A stretch of 20,018 nucleotides of DNA, taken from the NCBI GenBank assembly GCA_937967645.1, contig CALBTT010000212.1, forward strand, positions 1 through 20,018, given 5' to 3'. The stretch is from an uncultured Zoogloea sp. (GTDB lineage Bacteria > Pseudomonadota > Gammaproteobacteria > Burkholderiales > Rhodocyclaceae). Positions 1 through 11,682 of this stretch are shown here, piece by piece; positions within the stretch are counted from its first letter, which is position 1, and each line of letters begins with the position of its first letter. Both the position numbers and the translations under genes were made by a program. Below the pieces are notes generated by a model. That model was not told the DNA's origin, searched no databases, and saw nothing but the letters and a program-made list of their open reading frames with translations.

Positions 1-46
1 AGATGGTGATTCGTGACTGGAGTTCAGACGTGTGCTCTTCCGATCT
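1..46 (+). other. Illumina adapter contamination, left contig end
   Basis: This is synthetic sequence, not genomic DNA. It reads as the last four bases of the P7 side (AGAT, 1-4), an 8-base index GGTGATTC (5-12), and the 34-base TruSeq index-adapter segment (13-46) ending in CTCTTCCGATCT. The right end of the contig carries the reverse complement with the same index. Translations through it give the well-known adapter peptides WSSDVCSSDL and TGVQTCALPI, so any protein start placed here is an artefact. Confidence 0.98.
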
Positions 47-767
47 CACGCCGGAAGAGGCTGCGCGGGTGCATCGCGGCGGCCTGGCGCGGCTGTTTGC
101 GCTGGAGCTGTCGGCCCAGGTCAAGGCCATCGAGAAGCTGCCGGGCATCCGTGATCTGGCGCTGCAGTTCATCCCCTACGGCACCGAGGCCGAGCTCAAG
201 GCCCAGCTGGTCACCGCCACCCTGGAGCGCTGCTGCCTGCTCGAACCCCTGCCCACCGATGCGGACAGCTTCGCCAAACGCTGCCAGGAAGCCAAGCCGC
301 GCATCACCCTGGTGGCCCAGGAGCTGATGCGCCTGACCGGCCAGCTGATCGTCGAGCACGCCACCCTCACCAAGCGCCTGTCCGGCCTCAAGACCTTCCC
401 GGAGGTGGTGGCCGACATCACCGCGCAGATGGCCCGGCTGATGCCGAAGAACTTCCTGGTGGCGCTGCCCTACGAGCGCATCGCCCAGGTGCCCCGCTAC
501 CTCAAGGGGGCCACCGTGCGCATCGACAAGCTGCGCAACAACACCGCCCGGGACGCCCAGTTCATGGCCGAGTGGAAGAGCCTGGCCCAACCCTGCGAGC
601 GCGAATGGCTGGCCAAGGCCAAGGCCGGCGTCACCGACCCGCAGCTGGAGGAGTTCCGTTGGCTGCTCGAAGAGCTGCGCGTCGGCCTGTTCGCCCAGGA
701 ACTCAAGACCCCCATGCCGGTGTCGGTGAAGCGCCTGCAGAAGATCTGGGACAGCCGGCCCCGCTGA
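47..767 (+). CDS. hrpA: ATP-dependent RNA helicase HrpA, C-terminal fragment (5' end missing)
   Basis: This is the last ~240 residues of a DEAH-box RNA helicase of the HrpA family. The helicase core and OB-fold regions lie beyond the contig edge. What remains matches the C-terminal DUF3418 region typical of bacterial HrpA, including RWLLEELRVGLFAQEL followed by KTPMPVSVKRLQKIW just before the TGA stop at 765-767. HrpA proteins are normally about 1300 residues, so this is under one fifth of the gene. In E. coli HrpA acts on RNA and has been linked to fimbrial mRNA processing and rescue of stalled or collided ribosomes. The reading frame runs into the adapter without a stop, which would give a false ATG start at base 3; native coding begins at base 47, the third base of a codon. 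The truncation is an assembly edge, not a pseudogene. Confidence 0.9.
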
Positions 768-788
768 GGGCGGTGTGCCGGAAAAGGC

Positions 789-817
789 TTGAAACCTGAC
801 GCGGGAAAACCGATTCT
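789..817 (+). promoter_or_regulatory. Possible sigma-70 promoter of cnoX
   Basis: TTGAAA at 789-794 (5 of 6 matches to the -35 consensus) is followed after 17 bases by GATTCT at 812-817 (3 of 6 matches to the -10 consensus). Transcription would start near 824, giving a leader of about 25 bases before the ATG at 849. The weak -10 keeps this tentative. If it is real, the in-frame TTG at 789 is part of the -35 box rather than a start codon. Confidence 0.3.
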
Positions 818-848
818 CCACCCCTCAACCTTTGCTCCCTTGCCTGCC

Positions 849-1691
849 ATGCGCCAAGACTTCGCTCTCGACATCATCGAATCCGAGTTTGACTCCAAGG
901 TCCTCGCCCTGTCTCACCGGGTGCCCGTGCTGGTGGATTTCTGGGCGCCCTGGTGCGGCCCCTGCAAGACGCTCAAGCCCCTGCTCGAGAAGCTGGCCGG
1001 GGAATACGGCGGGCGCTTCGTGCTGGTCAAGATCAACTCCGACGAGGCCCAGGCCGTGGCGGCCCGCTTTGCGGTGCGCAGCATTCCGGCGGTGAAGCTG
1101 TTCATCGGCGGCGAGGTGGTGGACGAATTCATGGGCGCCCTGCCGGAGGGGCAGGTGCGGGCCTTCCTGGATGCCCACCTGCCCGACGAGGCCGAGCGCC
1201 TGCGCCGCATTGCTGCGACCCACGCCGAGCCCCTCACCCGGGTGGAGCTGCTGCGCCAGGCGGCCGAGCTGTCGGGCGGCCGCCCGGTCATCATGCTGGA
1301 CCTGGTGGCGGCCTTGATCGACGCCGGCCTGCCCGACGATGCCCTGGCCGGCCTGGAGTCGATGGCGGCGCCCGAACGCGACGACAACTGGCTCCGGCTC
1401 AAGGCCCGGCTCGATCTGCTCGGCGAAGGCGGTGTGGAGGACGAGGCCAGCCTGCGCAGTCGGCTGGAGGCGGACCCCAAGGACTTCGAGGCCCGCTTCA
1501 CCCTGGCCACCCTGCTGGCCCAGCGCAACGACTGGCCGGCGGCCTTCGGCGAGCTGCTGGAGGTGGTGCTGCGTGACAAGGCCGAAGCCCGCGACCGCGC
1601 CCGCAGCCGCCTGCTCGAGTGGTTCCCCCTGTGCCCCGACATGCGCGCCGTGATGATGGCCCGCCGGGATCTGTCGATGTATCTGAACTAG
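849..1691 (+). CDS. cnoX: CnoX (YbbN)-type thioredoxin-TPR co-chaperone
   Basis: This 280-residue protein has an N-terminal thioredoxin fold (about 1-108) and a helical TPR-like C-terminal half (about 110-280), the architecture and length of CnoX/YbbN (E. coli 284 residues). The active site is a complete WCGPC at residues 35-39 with the cis-proline in SIPAV (Pro80). E. coli CnoX lacks the resolving cysteine pair, so this version probably keeps oxidoreductase activity as well as holdase function; that is inference from the motif. CnoX proteins protect clients from aggregation and overoxidation under chlorine stress and hand them to GroEL or DnaK in the cytoplasm. The frame stays open upstream to a TTG at 789, but ATG 849 matches family N-termini. 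No clear Shine-Dalgarno precedes it. The gene lies 81 bases after hrpA and faces the EF-G-like gene across a REP cluster. Confidence 0.88.
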   Translation: MRQDFALDIIESEFDSKVLALSHRVPVLVDFWAPWCGPCKTLKPLLEKLAGEYGGRFVLVKINSDEAQAVAARFAVRSIPAVKLFIGGEVVDEFMGALPEGQVRAFLDAHLPDEAERLRRIAATHAEPLTRVELLRQAAELSGGRPVIMLDLVAALIDAGLPDDALAGLESMAAPERDDNWLRLKARLDLLGEGGVEDEASLRSRLEADPKDFEARFTLATLLAQRNDWPAAFGELLEVVLRDKAEARDRARSRLLEWFPLCPDMRAVMMARRDLSMYLN

Positions 1692-1698
1692 GGCAGCT

Positions 1699-1720
1699 GT
1701 AGGGGCGGCTTCAGCCGCCC
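1699..1720 (+). repeat. REP palindrome, copy 1 (forward)
   Basis: A GTAG foot (1699-1702) is followed by a perfect hairpin: GGGCGGCT, a TC loop, then AGCCGCCC. A GTAG-type tetranucleotide at the base of a short palindrome is the hallmark of REP elements mobilised by RAYT (TnpA-REP, Y1-tyrosine) transposases. No RAYT gene is present in the window. It starts eight bases after the cnoX stop codon. Confidence 0.85.
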
Positions 1721-1767
1721 ACATACGCTGATCAAGGCACTGTCAAGGATCCGGAGCACGGAGGGCT

Positions 1768-1789
1768 GTAGGGGCGGCTTCAGCCGCCC
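1768..1789 (+). repeat. REP palindrome, copy 2 (forward)
   Basis: This is identical to copy 1 through all 22 bases (GTAG foot 1768-1771, stem arms 1772-1779 and 1782-1789) and sits exactly 69 bases downstream, in direct orientation. The spacer after it matches that of copy 1 except for four transitions. Confidence 0.85.
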
Positions 1790-1831
1790 ACATACGCTGA
1801 TCAAGGTACTGTCAAAGATCCAGAGTACGGA

Positions 1832-1853
1832 GGGCGGCTGAAGCCGCCCCTAC
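1832..1853 (-). repeat. REP palindrome, copy 3 (inverted)
   Basis: GGGCGGCT, a GA loop and AGCCGCCC are followed by CTAC (1850-1853). On the minus strand this is the exact 22-base REP with a GTAG foot. It pairs in inverted orientation with copy 2, 42 bases away, and ends 17 bases beyond the stop codon of the minus-strand EF-G-like gene. Confidence 0.85.
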
Positions 1854-1870
1854 CTTGCTCGTCACTCGTC

Positions 1871-3919
1871 TTATTGCCCGACGCGCTTGCCCGCGTGCTC
1901 CCGGGCCAGGCGCTGCTGCACCTCATTGGGCGCCGCTTCGTAGTGGCTGAAGGCGATGCTGCAGCTGCCGTCGCCACCGCTTATGGACTTGAGGCGGGAT
2001 TCGAAGCCTTCCATCTCGGCCATCGGCACCACGCTGGTGATCTCGGTCCAGCCGGGTTGCGGGCTGTCGGTGCCGGTGACGCGGCCGCGGCGGCCGGAGA
2101 GCTCGGCGCTGATGCCGCCGAAGTGCTCGTCGGCGATCCTCACGGTGAGCGTGATGAGGGGTTCCAGCACCACCGGGCGGGCGGCCTGGACGGCCTCCTG
2201 CACGGCATGGCGGGCCGCGGTGACGAAGGAGATCTCGTTGGAATCGACGGTGTGGTGCTTGCCGTCGAAAACCACCACACGGACGTCCTGCAGCGGGAAG
2301 CCGGCCATCACGCCCTCGGCCAGTGCCTGGTGGACGCCTTTCTCGACGGCGGGCATGAAGTTGCCAGGGATGGTGCCGCCCTTCACTTCGTCGGCGAACT
2401 GCAGGCCGGCCCCCCGTTCGAGGGCTTCGACGCGCAGCGCCACCTCGCCGAACTGGCCGGCGCCGCCGCTCTGCTTCTTGTGGCGGTAGCGGGATTCGGC
2501 GCTGCCGGCGATGGTCTCCCGGTAGGGGATGGCCGGCGGCTTGGTGGACAGGCTCAGGTTCCAGCGGGTCTTGAGGGTCTCGAGCACCGATTTGAGGTGC
2601 ACTTCGCCAAGACCGCGGATCACCGTCTCCTTGGCCTGCATGTCGTGCTCGACCGACAGGCAGGGGTCTTCGTCGAGCAGGCGGTGAAGGGCTTCGGAGA
2701 GCTTCTGCTCATCGCCATGCTTCTCGGCGCGCAGGGCCAGGCCGAACACCGCCTGCGGGTAGCGCGGCGGGGCCAGGTGGAAGTGGTCCTCGTCGTGGGA
2801 GTCATGGAGCACGGCGTCCCGGTGGAGCTCGTCCACCCGCCCCACGGCGCAGATGTCGCCGGAGATGCCGATGTCGATCTCGGTCTGGGTCTTGCCCTGT
2901 ACGCGCAGCAGATGGCCGACCTTGAAGGGCTTGCGGGCGTCGCCGATGAACAGCTGGGTGTTGGGCGTGACGCTGCCCTGGTGGATGCGGAACAGGCCCA
3001 GCTTGCCGCGGAAGGGGTCGTTGCTGACCTGGAAGACGTGGGCGATCACGTGCTGGTCGGCCGCGGTGCTGGTGGTGATGGGCTCGGCGGCCGGGCCTTC
3101 GCCCTTCAGGACGCGCGGCGGGTTGCCTTCGGTGGGGTCGGGCAGCAGGCGGCCGAGGATGTCCAGCAGCTCGGGGATGCCGGCGCCGGTGCGGGCCGAG
3201 GTGAAGCACACCGGGATCAGGTGGCCCTCGCGCAGGGCTTGCTCGAAGGGATCGTGCAGTTGCTCCGGCTGCAGGGATTCGCCCTGCTCCAGGTAGAGGG
3301 CCATCATCGCCTCATCCACCTCGACCACCTGGTCCACGATGCGGTCATGGGCTTCGCGCACGCTGGAGAATGCCGGCGCGGCGTCGTAGTCGGGCTTGAA
3401 GAAGCAGTCGATGACGCCTGCACCGCCGGCCAGGGGCAGGTTGATGGGCAGGCATTCCTTGCCGAAGCTGGCGGTGATGCGCTCCATCAGGGCGCCGAAG
3501 TCCACCCCCGGCGCGTCGATGCGATTGACGACGAGCATCCGGCATTTATCGGCGGAGAGCTCCATGACCTTGCGGGTCAGGGTTTCGACGCCGGCCGTTG
3601 CGTTGATGACCACCACCGCGGTCTCGACCGCCGGCAGGGTGGCCAGGGCACGCCCGAGGAAGTCGGGCAGGCCCGGGGTGTCGAGGATGTTGACCCAGTG
3701 CTCGGCCCATTCCAGGTGGGCGAGGGAGGCGTTGAGGGAGTGGCCGAGGGCTTTCTCCTGGGGGTCGAAGTCACTGACCGTGTCGCCCTTGTCGACCGAG
3801 CCGGCGGCGCCGATGGTGCCGGCGGTGGCGAGCAGCTTTTCCAGGAGAGTGGTCTTGCCGCTGCCGGACTGGCCGAGAAGGCTGAGGTTGCGGATGTCGC
3901 GGACCGAGGTGGGTGTCAT
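1871..3919 (-). CDS. Elongation factor G-like GTPase (EF-G2 type)
   Basis: This 682-residue protein is colinear with EF-G, with a G domain, a beta-barrel domain II and the C-terminal domains III-V (domain IV and V segments such as GGAGQFGEV and GSISAEL-like GGISAEL are present). The GTPase motifs are altered: G1 is GQSGSGKT (16-23) instead of GHxDxGKT, switch I has Ser61 where EF-G has Thr, switch II reads DTPGLPDF (80-87) with Leu84 in place of the catalytic His, and G4 is NRID (132-135) instead of NKxD. It is therefore an EF-G paralogue rather than the housekeeping fusA, which normally lies in the str operon. Related EF-G2 proteins bind GTP, but their cellular role is unsettled. ATG 3919 is chosen because AAGGGAG lies six to seven bases upstream; a longer frame from TTG 4009 has no ribosome site and would overlap a likely promoter. 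Confidence 0.85.
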   Translation of the reverse strand: MTPTSVRDIRNLSLLGQSGSGKTTLLEKLLATAGTIGAAGSVDKGDTVSDFDPQEKALGHSLNASLAHLEWAEHWVNILDTPGLPDFLGRALATLPAVETAVVVINATAGVETLTRKVMELSADKCRMLVVNRIDAPGVDFGALMERITASFGKECLPINLPLAGGAGVIDCFFKPDYDAAPAFSSVREAHDRIVDQVVEVDEAMMALYLEQGESLQPEQLHDPFEQALREGHLIPVCFTSARTGAGIPELLDILGRLLPDPTEGNPPRVLKGEGPAAEPITTSTAADQHVIAHVFQVSNDPFRGKLGLFRIHQGSVTPNTQLFIGDARKPFKVGHLLRVQGKTQTEIDIGISGDICAVGRVDELHRDAVLHDSHDEDHFHLAPPRYPQAVFGLALRAEKHGDEQKLSEALHRLLDEDPCLSVEHDMQAKETVIRGLGEVHLKSVLETLKTRWNLSLSTKPPAIPYRETIAGSAESRYRHKKQSGGAGQFGEVALRVEALERGAGLQFADEVKGGTIPGNFMPAVEKGVHQALAEGVMAGFPLQDVRVVVFDGKHHTVDSNEISFVTAARHAVQEAVQAARPVVLEPLITLTVRIADEHFGGISAELSGRRGRVTGTDSPQPGWTEITSVVPMAEMEGFESRLKSISGGDGSCSIAFSHYEAAPNEVQQRLAREHAGKRVGQ

Positions 3920-3980
3920 GCTTGCTCCCTTGTCGTTAGAGTTTTGATGCCAAACGCCGGATGCTGTGCAGATGGCGCAA

Positions 3981-4009
3981 AGTATCTGCCTCCGCGCGGG
4001 GGGCGACAA
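3981..4009 (-). promoter_or_regulatory. Possible sigma-70 promoter of the EF-G-like gene
   Basis: On the minus strand TTGTCG (4009-4004) and GATACT (3986-3981) are separated by 17 bases; each hexamer matches the consensus at four positions. Transcription would start near 3974, leaving a leader of about 55 bases before the ATG at 3919. Confidence 0.35.
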
Positions 4010-4058
4010 CGACTCAGGTCAACATTTTTGCCGGCTTCGCCGTGACCTCAGCCAGACC

Positions 4059-5798
4059 TCACCACTCGAAGCCGCGACGTGCCGAAGGCGGCTCGGTCGC
4101 GCCGGACAGCGCCGGCAGCAGGTGCTGCAGGGCGTGATCTTCGGTGCGGTAGGCGCTGGAAGGGCCCAGGGCCTGCCACAGGCCGGTCCGTTCCAGCACG
4201 TCGATCACCTGCTTCTTCAGTCCGCAGCAGGCCAGGGCCTGGCCCGCCTCGGCGAGCTGGCGCTGCATGCGGCGCAGGGTGTCCACGCCGCTGGCGTCGA
4301 TGTCATTGATGCCGGCGCAGGAGAGCAGCAGCACCCTCAGCCGGGGGTTGTCGCGTCGGCAGGCGAGTACGGCATCTTCGAAGGTGGCGGCGTTGACGAA
4401 GTGCAGCGGGCCGTCGAAGCGCAGGATGGTCAGCTCCGGGTGCGGCGGCGGCAGGTCGAAGCGGGCCGCGTCGCGCCAGGTGCCGTCGGGGTGGCGGCCG
4501 AGCACGGCAACGCGGGGTTTCATGCTGCGGTAGATGAGCAGGGCGAGGGCCAGGATCAGGCCGGCCAGGATGCCGATCTCGATGTGCGGGGCGAAGGCCA
4601 GGGTGGCGACGAAGCTCACCGTGCCGGCCAGCCCGTCGTCGCGGCTGGTACGCCAGGCTTCCTTGAGCGGGGCGGGGGAGAGCAGGCTGGCGAGGGTCAC
4701 CAGGATCACCGCGGCCAGCACCGGCAGGGGGATGTGGGCGATCGGCCCGGGCATCAGCAGCAGGGCGCTGAGTACCATCACCGCGCCCACCACCGAGGCC
4801 AGCCCGGTGCGCGCGCCGGCCGCCAGCAGGAAGGCCGAGCGGCCGAAGGAGCCGCTCACCGGGTAGGCCTGGCAGACCGATGCAGTGAGTTTGGCCAGTC
4901 CCTGGCCGATCAGCTCCTGGTTGCCGTTCCAGCGCGCTCCGGTGCGCGCCGAGGCCACCTTGCAGCTGGACATGGCCTCCAGGAAGCTCACCAGGGCCAG
5001 CACGAAGGCGGAGGGTAGCAGGTCGGTGATCTGCCCCCAGTCGGCGCGGGGCAGGGCAAAGGCCAGGGTTTCCTCGGGCAGCGGTCCGACCACCCGTCCA
5101 CCGTCCGCCTCGAAGCCGCTCAGCCAGGCCACGCCGCTGAGGCCTGCCACCACAATCAGCACACCGGGCCAGCGCGGCGCCAGGCGGCGCATCAGGATCA
5201 GCAGGAACACCGCCGTGACGCCGAGGGCAGCCGAATGCAGGTGGGTGTCGGGCAGGGCTTCGACCAGATTGCCGATCGCCTCGAAGAAGGGGCGCTGTCC
5301 GGCCGACTGCAGGCCCAGCAGGGTGGGCAGCTGGGCGGCACAGATGAGCAGGGAGCAGGCGTTGATGAAGCCATGCAGGACCGGATGCGACAGCAGGTCG
5401 GCGAAATGGGCCAGGTGCAGCATGCCGAAGATCACCTGCAGCAAGCCGGCCAGCATGGCCAGCTGGACCGCCAGCAACAGATAGGTCTCGGAGCCGGGCA
5501 GGGCCAGCGGGGCCAGCGACGTGGCGGTGAGCAGGCTGGTCAGCGCCACCGGGCCGGTGCTGAGCTGGGCCGAGGAGCCGAACAGGGCGCCGACGATGGC
5601 AGGCAGCAGTGATGCATACAGGCCCACGTAAGGGGGCAGGCCGGCCAGCTGGGCGTAGGCCAGTGCCTGCGGAATGGCGACCAGGGCCACGGTGAAGCCG
5701 GCCATCAGGTCGGCCCGCAGGGCCGGGCCGTCGAGCTGGCGGCGCCAGGCGAGAAAAGGCAGCAGGCGAGGCAGCAGGCGGGCGAGGGGGGTACTCAT
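4059..5798 (-). CDS. SulP/SLC26-family anion transporter with STAS domain
   Basis: This 579-residue inner-membrane protein has many hydrophobic helices from about residue 28 to 425, followed by a cytoplasmic STAS domain (about 455-562). SulP signatures include the early segment AGFTVALVAIPQALAYA, the core motif PVSGSFGRSAF (313-323) and the STAS loop NDIDASGVDTL (498-508). SulP proteins carry sulfate, bicarbonate, chloride or dicarboxylates by proton or sodium coupling or exchange; the substrate cannot be read from the sequence, and no sulfur-assimilation or carbonic anhydrase gene is adjacent. ATG 5798 is preferred, with a weak AGGA about ten bases upstream; the frame extends to a GTG at 5846 without better support. 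The gene is divergent from the HD-GYP operon and lies 139 bases upstream of the EF-G-like gene on the same strand. Confidence 0.9.
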   Translation of the reverse strand: MSTPLARLLPRLLPFLAWRRQLDGPALRADLMAGFTVALVAIPQALAYAQLAGLPPYVGLYASLLPAIVGALFGSSAQLSTGPVALTSLLTATSLAPLALPGSETYLLLAVQLAMLAGLLQVIFGMLHLAHFADLLSHPVLHGFINACSLLICAAQLPTLLGLQSAGQRPFFEAIGNLVEALPDTHLHSAALGVTAVFLLILMRRLAPRWPGVLIVVAGLSGVAWLSGFEADGGRVVGPLPEETLAFALPRADWGQITDLLPSAFVLALVSFLEAMSSCKVASARTGARWNGNQELIGQGLAKLTASVCQAYPVSGSFGRSAFLLAAGARTGLASVVGAVMVLSALLLMPGPIAHIPLPVLAAVILVTLASLLSPAPLKEAWRTSRDDGLAGTVSFVATLAFAPHIEIGILAGLILALALLIYRSMKPRVAVLGRHPDGTWRDAARFDLPPPHPELTILRFDGPLHFVNAATFEDAVLACRRDNPRLRVLLLSCAGINDIDASGVDTLRRMQRQLAEAGQALACCGLKKQVIDVLERTGLWQALGPSSAYRTEDHALQHLLPALSGATEPPSARRGFEW

Positions 5799-5899
5799 TG
5801 AGAACGGGTCCTGACGGGCATGGTCTGAGTTTAGCGCGACCACCACCGACTCGACGGCCTGTCCCGCCCTGCGCGGCCCGATTCTATGTTGCAGTGCCC

Positions 5900-5926
5900 T
5901 AAAGTCCCGCGGGTCCGCGTCGATAA
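5900..5926 (+). promoter_or_regulatory. Sigma-28 (FliA)-like promoter for the HD-GYP/hybrid kinase operon
   Basis: TAAAGTCC (5900-5907), an 11-base spacer (5908-5918) and GTCGATAA (5919-5926) match the enterobacterial flagellar sigma consensus TAAAGTTT-N11-GCCGATAA at 13 of 16 fixed positions, with the exact spacing. Predicted initiation is near 5934, directly ahead of the HD-GYP regulator gene. This would place the c-di-GMP regulator and its kinase in the late flagellar regulon. It is a sequence match only. Confidence 0.5.
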
Positions 5927-6008
5927 GCTGTAACGTATTCGTGGTTTGGTTCGGACCGGGCAGGTGTCCTGCTGCAGGTGCCTGTCCGGTCGCTGGTCCT
6001 TACATCCT

Positions 6009-7144
6009 GTGCGTGCCCCTACGGTGATCCCTGATACCTTTGCCTCCGACCCTGCCAGCACCCGCGCGACGATCCTGATTGTCGACGACGTGCCGGAGAA
6101 CCTCGAGGTATTGGGCGAGCTCCTCCAGCCCCTCTACCGGGTGAGGGCCGCCCAGAGCGGCGCGCGGGCCTTGCAGGTGGCACGATCCCGCCCGATTCCC
6201 GACCTGATCCTCCTCGACGTGATGATGCCGGGCATGGACGGCTACGCGGTGTTCGCGGCCTTGCGGGCGGATCCGCTGACCCGCGACATTCCGGTGATCT
6301 TCGTGACCGCCCTGGATGGCCTGCAGGAGGAGGAGAGGGGGCTTGAGGCGGGGGCGGTGGATTACATCAGCAAGCCGATCCGGCCTTCCATCGTGCTCGC
6401 CCGGGTGCATAACCAGCTGGAGCTGAAGAAGGCCCGTGACCGCCTGCGCGACCAGAACATGCTGCTCGAATCCGAGATCGCGCGGCGGATGGGCGAGAAC
6501 CTGCTGATCCAGGAGGTCAGCATCCGTGCGCTGGCCCGCCTGGCCGAGATCCGCGACCCTGAAACGGGCAACCACCTGCGCCGGACCCAGGCCTATGTGG
6601 CGGTCCTGGCGACCCGGCTGGCCGGCGACCCCCGCTACACCCGCCAGCTGACCCCGCACACCATCGACCTGATCGCCAAGTCGGCGCCGCTCCACGACAT
6701 CGGCAAGGTGGGCATTCCCGATCACATCCTGCTCAAGCCAGGCCGGCTCACCCCTGACGAATGGACCGTGATGCAGACCCACGCGCGCCTGGGCAGCGAG
6801 GCCATCGAGCATGCGGAGGAGGATGCCGAGCGTCCTGTCCCCTTTCTGGCCTTCGCCAAGGAGATCGCCCGCCACCATCACGAGCGCTGGGACGGCAGTG
6901 GTTATCCGGACGGTCTGGCCGGCGAGGGGATTCCCCTGTCGGCCCGCCTGATGGCGCTGGCCGACGTGTTCGATGCGCTGATCTCGCGGCGTACCTACAA
7001 GGAGCCGTTCTCGCTGGAGCGTGCCAGGGCGATGATCGGCGATGCCCGCGGCAGCCATTTCGACCCGGACGTGGTAGACGCTTTTCTGGTGGAGTTCGCC
7101 CGTTTCACCGAGATCGCGGAGCGGTACAGGGATGAGGTGGAGGA

Positions 7145-7148
<4 letters not shown>
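6009..7148 (+). CDS. Response regulator with HD-GYP c-di-GMP phosphodiesterase domain
   Basis: Counted from GTG 6009 (379 residues), an N-terminal receiver domain (about 20-140) has the acidic pair Asp26/Asp27, the phosphoacceptor Asp70 in LILLDVMMPGMDG, and Lys122 in ISKPI. It is followed by an HD-GYP domain (about 165-375) with HDIGK (HD at 229-230), HHERWDGSGYPDG (GYP at 298-300) and the upstream ETGNHLRRT segment. All signature residues are intact, so hydrolysis of cyclic-di-GMP, switched by phosphorylation, is expected in the cytoplasm (RpfG-like family). The start is uncertain: no ATG precedes the receiver, and TTG 5946, GTG 6009 and GTG 6024 all lack a good Shine-Dalgarno site. The stop overlaps the GTG of the following kinase (GTGA, 7145-7148), indicating translational coupling. 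That kinase, with its HPt domain, is the obvious phosphodonor. Confidence 0.92.
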
Positions 7149-11608
<4,460 letters not shown>

Positions 11609-11611
11609 TTG

Positions 11612-11662
11612 ACCCGAGCGCGGGTTCCGGAGATCCTGCCGGGCTTCTCAAGTCACGCCCGG
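11612..11662 (+). terminator. Weak hairpins after the hybrid kinase gene
   Basis: Two GC-rich inverted repeats follow the kinase stop: ACCCG/CGGGT around a four-base loop (11612-11625) and CCGGGC/GCCCGG around a 12-base loop (11639-11644 with 11657-11662). Neither is followed by a T-run, so intrinsic termination is doubtful. They may be attenuating or rho-dependent structures before the MFS gene. Confidence 0.25.
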
Positions 11663-11682
11663 ATATCCAGGCTGAGTAGCCC

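Larger units (their letters stand above)
1699..1853. repeat. REPIN-like cluster between convergent genes
   Basis: Two forward REP palindromes and one inverted REP are arranged as forward-spacer-forward-spacer-inverted. The first 69-base unit (1699-1767) is repeated directly from 1768; over 68 comparable bases the copies differ at four sites, all transitions. The final inverted copy closes a REP pair (REPIN/BIME arrangement). The cluster fills nearly all of the 179-base gap between the cnoX stop (1691) and the EF-G-like stop (1871). The hairpins could act as a two-way terminator or mRNA stabiliser, but none has a clear downstream U-tract, so their function is unproven. Confidence 0.82.

Noticed and set aside
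1699..1853. Possible CRISPR array because of regularly spaced palindromic repeats
   Set aside because: The two direct copies share nearly identical spacers, the third copy is inverted and no cas gene is present. The GTAG foot and hairpin identify REP elements.
1874..4045. 723-codon open frame antisense to the EF-G-like gene
   Set aside because: It mirrors the EF-G codons, has no motif or ribosome site, and its composition is typical of a GC-driven shadow frame.
4028..4045. GCCGGCTTCGCCG hairpin upstream of the EF-G-like gene as a sulP terminator
   Set aside because: The stem is only about four bases long, and on the transcribed strand it is followed by A residues rather than a T-run.
5946..6008. 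TTG start for the HD-GYP regulator adding 21 residues
   Set aside because: It has no ribosome site, would lie only about 12 bases from the predicted transcript start, and the added residues are Cys/Arg/Trp-rich and unlike a receiver N-terminus. It is not fully excluded, since GTG 6009 is also weak.
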